Shown here: in pieces, positions 58,601-64,000 of the stretch
Position numbering within the stretch: the first letter of the stretch is position 1
Layout: the number at the start of each line of letters is the position of its first letter
Assembly: GCF_003812745.1 (NCBI RefSeq)
Contig: NZ_CP033831.1
Span: forward strand, 3,100,001-3,164,000
Direction: 5' to 3'
Source of the DNA: Serratia sp. FDAARGOS_506
GTDB lineage: Bacteria; Pseudomonadota; Gammaproteobacteria; Enterobacterales; Enterobacteriaceae
DNA length: 64,000 bases
Notes under the pieces: generated by a model
Databases searched by the model: none
The model's input: the letters and a program-made list of their open reading frames with translations, nothing else
Told to the model about the DNA's origin: nothing
Made by a program: the position numbers and the translations under genes

Positions 58601-59354
58601 TGTCGATCAGGCCGAAGCGATGGGGCGCCCGATCCCGGATCCGTTCTGGAAACCGACCGACAGCATGGACATCACGCCGCCGGTGCTGGAGAAAGAGCCG
58701 TACATCGTGGTGATGGTCGACGAATTCGCCGATCTGATCATGACGGTCGGCAAGAAGGTCGAAGAGTTGATCGCTCGCTTGGCGCAGAAAGCGCGTGCGG
58801 CGGGTATCCACCTGGTGCTGGCGACCCAGCGTCCGTCGGTGGATGTGATCACCGGCCTGATCAAGGCCAACATCCCGACGCGTATCGCCTTTACCGTGTC
58901 GAGCAAGATCGACTCCCGCACCATCCTCGATCAGGGGGGCGCCGAGTCCTTACTGGGCATGGGTGACATGCTCTATCTGGCGCCAAACTCCTCGATTCCG
59001 GTGCGTGTACATGGCGCATTCGTGCGCGATCAGGAAGTGCACGCGGTGGTCAAGGATTGGAAAGCGCGCGAGCGGCCCCAATATAAAGAGGGCATTCTCA
59101 GCGGCGGCGAAGACGGCGAGGGCGGTGCCGGCGGCGGTATGGACGGTGACGAAGAGCTGGATCCGTTGTTTGACCAGGCGGTGGATTTCGTGGTGGATAA
59201 ACGCCGCGCCTCTATCTCCGGCGTGCAGCGCCAGTTCCGCATCGGTTATAACCGCGCGGCGCGCATCATCGAACAGATGGAAGCGCAGGGCATTGTCAGC
59301 GAGCAGGGGCACAACGGCAACCGCGAGGTGCTGGCGCCACCGCGGCACGATTGA
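55695..59354 (+). CDS. ftsK: DNA translocase FtsK
   Basis: A 1219-residue divisome protein that moves the chromosome termini and activates XerCD at dif. Four membrane helices lie within residues ~20-195. A long Ala/Pro/Gln-rich linker runs from ~205 to ~735. It contains three tandem copies of an ALQEAxLxxAFAEQQ...RYG unit starting at residues 504, 535 and 564. The motor follows, with Walker A GTTGSGKS at 879-886, and then the C-terminal gamma winged helix that reads KOPS ([23 protein letters not shown]). TTG at 55695 gives the conserved start [12 protein letters not shown]. Confidence 0.97.
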   Translation: MSQEYTEDKEVTLKRLSSGRRLLEAVLIVVAIFAVYLMAALVSFNPSDPSWSQTAWHEPIHNLGGGVGAWLADTLFFTFGVLAYAIPPIMLVLCWAAYRQRGNRDYIDYFALSLRLIGTLALVLTSCGLAALNVDDLYYFASGGVIGSLLSNAMLPWFNGIGATLALLCVWAAGLTLFTGWSWLVIAEKIGGAVLGVATVMTNRSRREERYFEDDERYVDDEPEQAGKGAAAAVAATAAGAAAADDDVLFSAPSVTESAKAAAEDAADPLLSGLRADDGEVEADAASIAPAASPAPVVTAEIHEPVAAPIAAQAPSVTLAPAAPASVNQHPVSAPAQDATPPLYSFEIPEETPAPKATRPVDPYQDDDEPRLGNWQEPAASPQPARSPFDFTAAQRDSADASGAGGFSATGAKPQLDAAATAAAGAAAATFMPAFTATSDGNPQVKQGIGPELPRPNPVRIPTRRELASYGIKLPSQRAAEQEQRQAEAEPQQPTAVSPQEEEALQEAALRQAFAEQQSQRYGESYAPEQDDESALQEAELSKAFAEQQSQRYGEGYQQDDEEALQEATLRQAFAEQQQARYGQQEPAPQAPAASPVDTRNAFSFSPMADLVDDGPSEPMFTLSPQLEERIEQQSEQEDDVPFGQFEPAAPAAQPQQRYQQQPQQPQQPQPQQQQYQQPSPQQYQQHQQPVQQQSQQPQAEQHPAMDSLIHPFLMRNDLPLQKPTTPLPTLDLLTEAPREVEPVDSFALEQKARLVEASLADYRVKADVVDILPGPVITRFELDLAPGVKAARISNLSRDLARSLSTSAVRVVEVIPGKPYVGLELPNAKRQTVYLREVLDCPAFRDNPSPLSIVLGKDISGEPVVADLGKMPHLLVAGTTGSGKSVGVNAMILSILYKATPKEVRFIMIDPKMLELSVYEGIPHLLTDVVTDMKDAANALRWCVGEMERRYKLMSALGVRNLAGYNERVDQAEAMGRPIPDPFWKPTDSMDITPPVLEKEPYIVVMVDEFADLIMTVGKKVEELIARLAQKARAAGIHLVLATQRPSVDVITGLIKANIPTRIAFTVSSKIDSRTILDQGGAESLLGMGDMLYLAPNSSIPVRVHGAFVRDQEVHAVVKDWKARERPQYKEGILSGGEDGEGGAGGGMDGDEELDPLFDQAVDFVVDKRRASISGVQRQFRIGYNRAARIIEQMEAQGIVSEQGHNGNREVLAPPRHD

Positions 59355-59384
59355 TGGTCGTTTAGCCATTGTAATTCAATAAGA

Positions 59385-59406
59385 AAGGGCCGCTTAAGCG
59401 GCCCTT
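59385..59406 (+). terminator. Palindromic terminator after ftsK
   Basis: AAGGGCCGC-TTAA-GCGGCCCTT is a perfect 22-base palindrome with only a short T stretch after it. It lies 30 bp past the ftsK stop. Confidence 0.6.
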
Positions 59407-59552
59407 GTGCAAAGAAGCGTAAACCCGTTTCTTCTCGGAACATTGGCCTACCGGCCGATTGCCTGCTTCGGGTAAAGTAATGGAGTAAAGGGTTGATTTG
59501 ACCCGCACGGCGTCGCCCTGCGGTTAACGCATTTCATAAGGTATCTGGAATA

Positions 59553-60164
59553 ATGAAAAAACTGTTAGTTGCCTGCTGTCTGCTTTCGGGATTCGCTTCC
59601 ACCTCCGTGTTGGCCGACGCCGCACAGGATCTGCAAAGTCGCCTGGCGAAGGTGAACAGTTTCCACGCCAGCTTCTCGCAAACCGTGACCAGCGCCGATG
59701 GCGCCGCGGTGCAGCAGGGGGAAGGCGAGCTGTGGGTGAAACGACCGAACCTCTTCAACTGGCACATGACATCGCCCGATGAGAGCGTGCTGGTCTCCGA
59801 TGGCCAGACCCTGTGGTTCTATAACCCGTTCGTCGAGCAGGTGACGGCGACCTGGCTGAAAAACGCCACCGGCAATACGCCGTTTATGTTGATCACCCGC
59901 AATAATGCCAGCGACTGGAAACAGTACAACGTGAAGCAAAAGGGCGATGATTTCGAGCTGACGCCGAAGTCCGCCAGCGGCAACCTGAAGCAGTTCGCCA
60001 TCAGCGTGACCAACAGCGGTACCATCCGCAGCTTTGCCGCAGTGGAACAGGATGGTCAGCGCAGTTCCTACACGCTGAAAAGCCAGCAGAATGTCGCCGC
60101 CGATCCGGCCAAATTCAAATTTACCCCGCCGAAGGGGGTGACGCTGGACGACCAGCGCCAGTGA
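59553..60164 (+). CDS. lolA: Outer-membrane lipoprotein carrier LolA
   Basis: A 203-residue periplasmic chaperone (E. coli 203) that carries lipoproteins from LolCDE to LolB. The signal peptide is cleaved after residue 21 (VLA|DAAQ). Typical sequence includes [32 protein letters not shown] and [14 protein letters not shown]. Its stop is 7 bp before rarA. Confidence 0.97.
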   Translation: MKKLLVACCLLSGFASTSVLADAAQDLQSRLAKVNSFHASFSQTVTSADGAAVQQGEGELWVKRPNLFNWHMTSPDESVLVSDGQTLWFYNPFVEQVTATWLKNATGNTPFMLITRNNASDWKQYNVKQKGDDFELTPKSASGNLKQFAISVTNSGTIRSFAAVEQDGQRSSYTLKSQQNVAADPAKFKFTPPKGVTLDDQRQ

Positions 60165-60171
60165 GGTGCCA

Positions 60172-61518
60172 GTGAGTAATAATCTGTCGCTCGATTTTTC
60201 CCAGAACGAGTTCCAGCCGTTGGCCGCGCGTATGCGGCCGACCACGCTGGCACAGTATATCGGCCAGCAGCACCTGCTGGCCGCCGGCAAGCCGCTGCCG
60301 CGCGCTATCGAGGCCGGGCAGCTGCACTCGATGATTTTATGGGGGCCGCCGGGCACCGGGAAGACGACGCTGGCAGAACTGATCGGCCGTTACGGCCAGG
60401 CGGATGTCGAACGGATCTCCGCCGTGACTTCCGGTATCAAGGAGATCCGCGAGGCGATCGAGCGGGCCCGGCAAAACCGCGACGCCGGCCGCCGCACCAT
60501 CCTGTTCGTCGACGAAGTGCACCGCTTCAATAAGAGCCAGCAGGACGCTTTCCTGCCGCACATTGAAGACGGCACCATCACCTTTATCGGCGCTACCACC
60601 GAAAACCCGTCGTTCGAACTGAACTCGGCGTTGCTGTCCCGCGCCCGCGTCTATCTGTTGAAGGCGCTGACCGCCGAAGATATCGGCCAGGTGCTGGATC
60701 AGGCGATGGGCGACAAGGCGCGTGGCTTTGGCGGCCAGAATATCGAGCTGCCGGCGGAAACGCGCCGCCTGCTGTCGGAGCTGGTGGGCGGCGACGCGCG
60801 CCGGGCGCTGAACAGCCTGGAAATGATGGCGGACATGGCGGAGATCGATGCCAAAGGCGTGCGGGTGCTGACGCCGGAGCTGCTGAAAGAGGTGTCGGGC
60901 GAGCGCAGCGCGCGCTTCGACAACAAGGGTGACCGTTATTACGACCTGATTTCCGCGCTGCATAAATCGGTGCGTGGCTCGGCACCGGACGCCGCGCTGT
61001 ACTGGTATGCGCGCATCATTACCGCCGGCGGCGATCCGCTCTATGTGGCCCGCCGTCTGTTGGCGATTGCCTCTGAAGACGTGGGCAACGCCGATCCGCG
61101 CGGCATGCAGGTGGCGATCGCCGCCTGGGATTGCTTCACCCGCGTGGGGCCGGCGGAGGGCGAGCGCGCCATCGCGCAGGCGATCGTTTATCTCGCCTGC
61201 GCGCCGAAGAGCAACGCGGTCTACACCGCGTTCAAGGCCGCCATGCGCGACGCCAAAGAGCAGGCCGATTATGACGTGCCGGAGCACCTGCGCAACGCGC
61301 CGACCAAGCTGATGAAGGAGATGGGGCTGGGGGCGGAGTACCGTTACGCCCACGACGAACCCAACGCCTACGCCGCCGGCGAGAACTATTTCCCGCCTGA
61401 AATGGCCCATACGCGCTACTATCAACCGACCTCGCGTGGGCTGGAAGGGAAAATCGGCGAAAAGTTGGCATGGCTGGCTGAGCAGGATCAAAATAGCCCG
61501 ACAAAACGCTACCGCTAG
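60172..61518 (+). CDS. rarA: Replication-associated recombination protein RarA (MgsA)
   Basis: A 448-residue AAA+ ATPase (E. coli 447) that acts at stalled replication forks. Walker A GPPGTGKT is at 58-65, and Walker [17 protein letters not shown] follows at about residue 110-125. The C-terminal tetramerisation part holds [22 protein letters not shown]. The GTG at 60172 is chosen over the GTG at 60166 because GAGGTG then sits at proper spacing and [10 protein letters not shown] matches the family start. Confidence 0.95.
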   Translation: MSNNLSLDFSQNEFQPLAARMRPTTLAQYIGQQHLLAAGKPLPRAIEAGQLHSMILWGPPGTGKTTLAELIGRYGQADVERISAVTSGIKEIREAIERARQNRDAGRRTILFVDEVHRFNKSQQDAFLPHIEDGTITFIGATTENPSFELNSALLSRARVYLLKALTAEDIGQVLDQAMGDKARGFGGQNIELPAETRRLLSELVGGDARRALNSLEMMADMAEIDAKGVRVLTPELLKEVSGERSARFDNKGDRYYDLISALHKSVRGSAPDAALYWYARIITAGGDPLYVARRLLAIASEDVGNADPRGMQVAIAAWDCFTRVGPAEGERAIAQAIVYLACAPKSNAVYTAFKAAMRDAKEQADYDVPEHLRNAPTKLMKEMGLGAEYRYAHDEPNAYAAGENYFPPEMAHTRYYQPTSRGLEGKIGEKLAWLAEQDQNSPTKRYR

Positions 61519-61585
61519 CGAGGCCGTTGCGGTAAGGTTAGCGGGTATCACTCTTCTTTTATGCGGCTATAAATCAGCCGCATAG

Positions 61586-62920
<1,335 letters not shown>

Positions 62921-62935
62921 ACGGCAAACCATTAG

Positions 62936-62962
62936 AAAAAGCGCCTGCGGGCGCTTTTTTTT
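62936..62962. terminator. Terminator after serS
   Basis: AAAAAGCGCC, loop TGCG, GGCGCTTTTTTTT. A strong terminator for serS, also usable by the convergent DUF1801 gene. Confidence 0.92.
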
Positions 62963-62973
62963 ATGCCAAGAAT

Positions 62974-63339
62974 TCAGCCTGTCGCCAGCGCATAAGCCTG
63001 TTTAATGTAGTCCGCCAGATGCTTGCTTTTCACCTCGCCGGGCGAGTGGAGCTTGATGTGCCGCCGATATTGGCCGCTGCCTTCGAGCTGGTGATAACGG
63101 TCTGCCAGCCGGTAGCCGTGACCGAACTCCACCGTGACGTGGTGGCGGTAGGCAAAAACGCCGCAGAAAAAGTGGGTATGCGAGAACATGATACCGCCGT
63201 ATTTGACCGATTCGGTGACGTCGTTACCACTTGCCGCAGCGGCCTGGCGTACCTGCTGCACGATGGCCAGCAGCTCACCCTGCGTGCTGCCGATGTCCGC
63301 CAGCAGGGCCTCTACCGCCGCATCATTTGCCTGATTCAT
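62974..63339 (-). CDS. DUF1801 domain protein
   Basis: A 121-residue soluble protein of the YdhG/DUF1801 fold (also called iron-chaperone-like or frataxin-like fold), with ESVKYGGIMFSHTHFFCGVF and a C-terminal LHSPGEVKSKHLADYIKQA. Function unknown. It stands where E. coli has dmsABC-ycaC, between serS and ycaD. Confidence 0.85.
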   Translation of the reverse strand: MNQANDAAVEALLADIGSTQGELLAIVQQVRQAAAASGNDVTESVKYGGIMFSHTHFFCGVFAYRHHVTVEFGHGYRLADRYHQLEGSGQYRRHIKLHSPGEVKSKHLADYIKQAYALATG

Positions 63340-63502
63340 CTCGCTTCTCCATCGTCAAATCCGCTCTGCGCTGAGCATAGCGCTTTTTCAGCCGTTTAGC
63401 CGGAAACAAATCGTGCGGTGGAATGATAAGAGGCGATTGACTTTTTTATCGCCAGTGGCATGATGCGCGCACTCTCATTGCGCGTTCGGTCACAATTTCA
63501 CT

Positions 63503-64000
63503 ATGTCCGCATACTCCCGCCCAGTGCTCTTATTGCTCTGCGGCCTCTTGCTGCTCACGGTATCCATTGCCGTTTTGAATACGTTAGTGCCTCTTTGGTT
63601 AACCCATGCTCAGCTGTCGACCTGGCAGGTGGGAATGGTCAGCTCCTCTTATTTCAGCGGCAACCTGTTGGGCACGCTGGTGGCGGGCAAACTGATCCAG
63701 CGCGTCGGCTTTACCCGCAGCTATCATCTTTCTTGTCTGGTGTTCGCCGCCGCGACGGCCGGCATGGTGCTGTCGATCGACTTCTGGAGCTGGCTGGGCT
63801 GGCGCTTCTTCGCCGGTGTCGGCTGCGCCTGGATCTGGGTGATCGTGGAGAGCGCGTTGTTGCGCAGCGGCAACTTGAGCAACCGCGGCCAGCTGCTGGC
63901 GGCCTATATGATAGTCTATTACCTCGGTACGGTGACCGGCCAATTGTTGTTGAGCATGACCTCAACCGAATTGCTGCATGTGGTGCCGTGGGTGACCGCC
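63503..64000 (+). CDS. ycaD: YcaD, MFS transporter (3' end outside window)
   Basis: The first 166 codons of a major-facilitator transporter, open to the window end. The sequence aligns with E. coli YcaD (382 residues): [40 protein letters not shown], the loop 2-3 motif [13 protein letters not shown], and [20 protein letters not shown]. About five helices are visible. The substrate is unknown; the family is related to cyanate and other small-molecule carriers. ATG at 63503. Confidence 0.93.
   Translation, partial: MSAYSRPVLLLLCGLLLLTVSIAVLNTLVPLWLTHAQLSTWQVGMVSSSYFSGNLLGTLVAGKLIQRVGFTRSYHLSCLVFAAATAGMVLSIDFWSWLGWRFFAGVGCAWIWVIVESALLRSGNLSNRGQLLAAYMIVYYLGTVTGQLLLSMTSTELLHVVPWVTA

Overview
The window is a 64-kb stretch of a gammaproteobacterial chromosome of the order Enterobacterales. 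Gene content, order and GC-rich codon use fit Serratia (S. marcescens-like) best; the genus is an inference from gene order and protein resemblance, not from a search. From about 6.9 kb to the right end the genes follow the E. coli 19-21 min map almost gene for gene (ybjL, ybjM, grxA, ybjC, rimK, ybjN, potFGHI, ybjO, rlmC, artJ, artMQIP, ybjP, ybjQ, amiD, ybjS, ybjT, ltaE, poxB, hcr, hcp, lysO, ybjD, ybjX, macAB, cspD, clpSA, infA, aat, cydCD, trxB, lrp, ftsK, lolA, rarA, serS, ycaD). Genes expected from E. coli that are missing at their usual places are nfsA, aqpZ, serW and dmsABC-ycaC.

The first 6.7 kb is the accessory part. It opens with two tandem ankyrin-repeat genes; the complete one is a lipoprotein. 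They resemble immunity proteins of type VI secretion phospholipase effectors. Next comes a gutted P2-type prophage: a frameshifted replication gene A, an intact portal gene Q, a terminase gene P that lacks its ATPase end, and the tail of ogr/delta, joined directly to P by a large deletion. Between A and Q lies an AT-rich cassette with a DUF4334 gene and a divergent araC-type regulator. Related, partly palindromic ~60-bp sequences flank this cassette, and the end of an IS481-type transposase lies at its right edge.

The core section holds several working units: polyamine uptake (potFGHI), arginine uptake (artJ, artPIQM, with ArgR-type boxes), cell-envelope lipoproteins and peptidoglycan recycling (ybjP, DUF3300 protein, amiD), hybrid-cluster protein and its reductase (hcp-hcr) with pyruvate oxidase and threonine aldolase, macrolide/enterotoxin export (macAB, sharing a PhoP-type box with ybjX), adaptor and unfoldase of Clp proteolysis (clpSA), the CydDC thiol exporter with thioredoxin reductase, and chromosome segregation and lipoprotein sorting (ftsK, lolA). 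A second insertion relative to E. coli lies between ybjT and ltaE: a DUF1294 membrane protein, an RpiR-type regulator, a glucose-family PTS permease and nanE, which together look like an amino-sugar (probably N-acetylmannosamine) uptake unit.

No rRNA, tRNA or CRISPR array was found. Family assignments come from recognised protein sequence; regulatory sites are motif matches read by eye and carry lower confidence.
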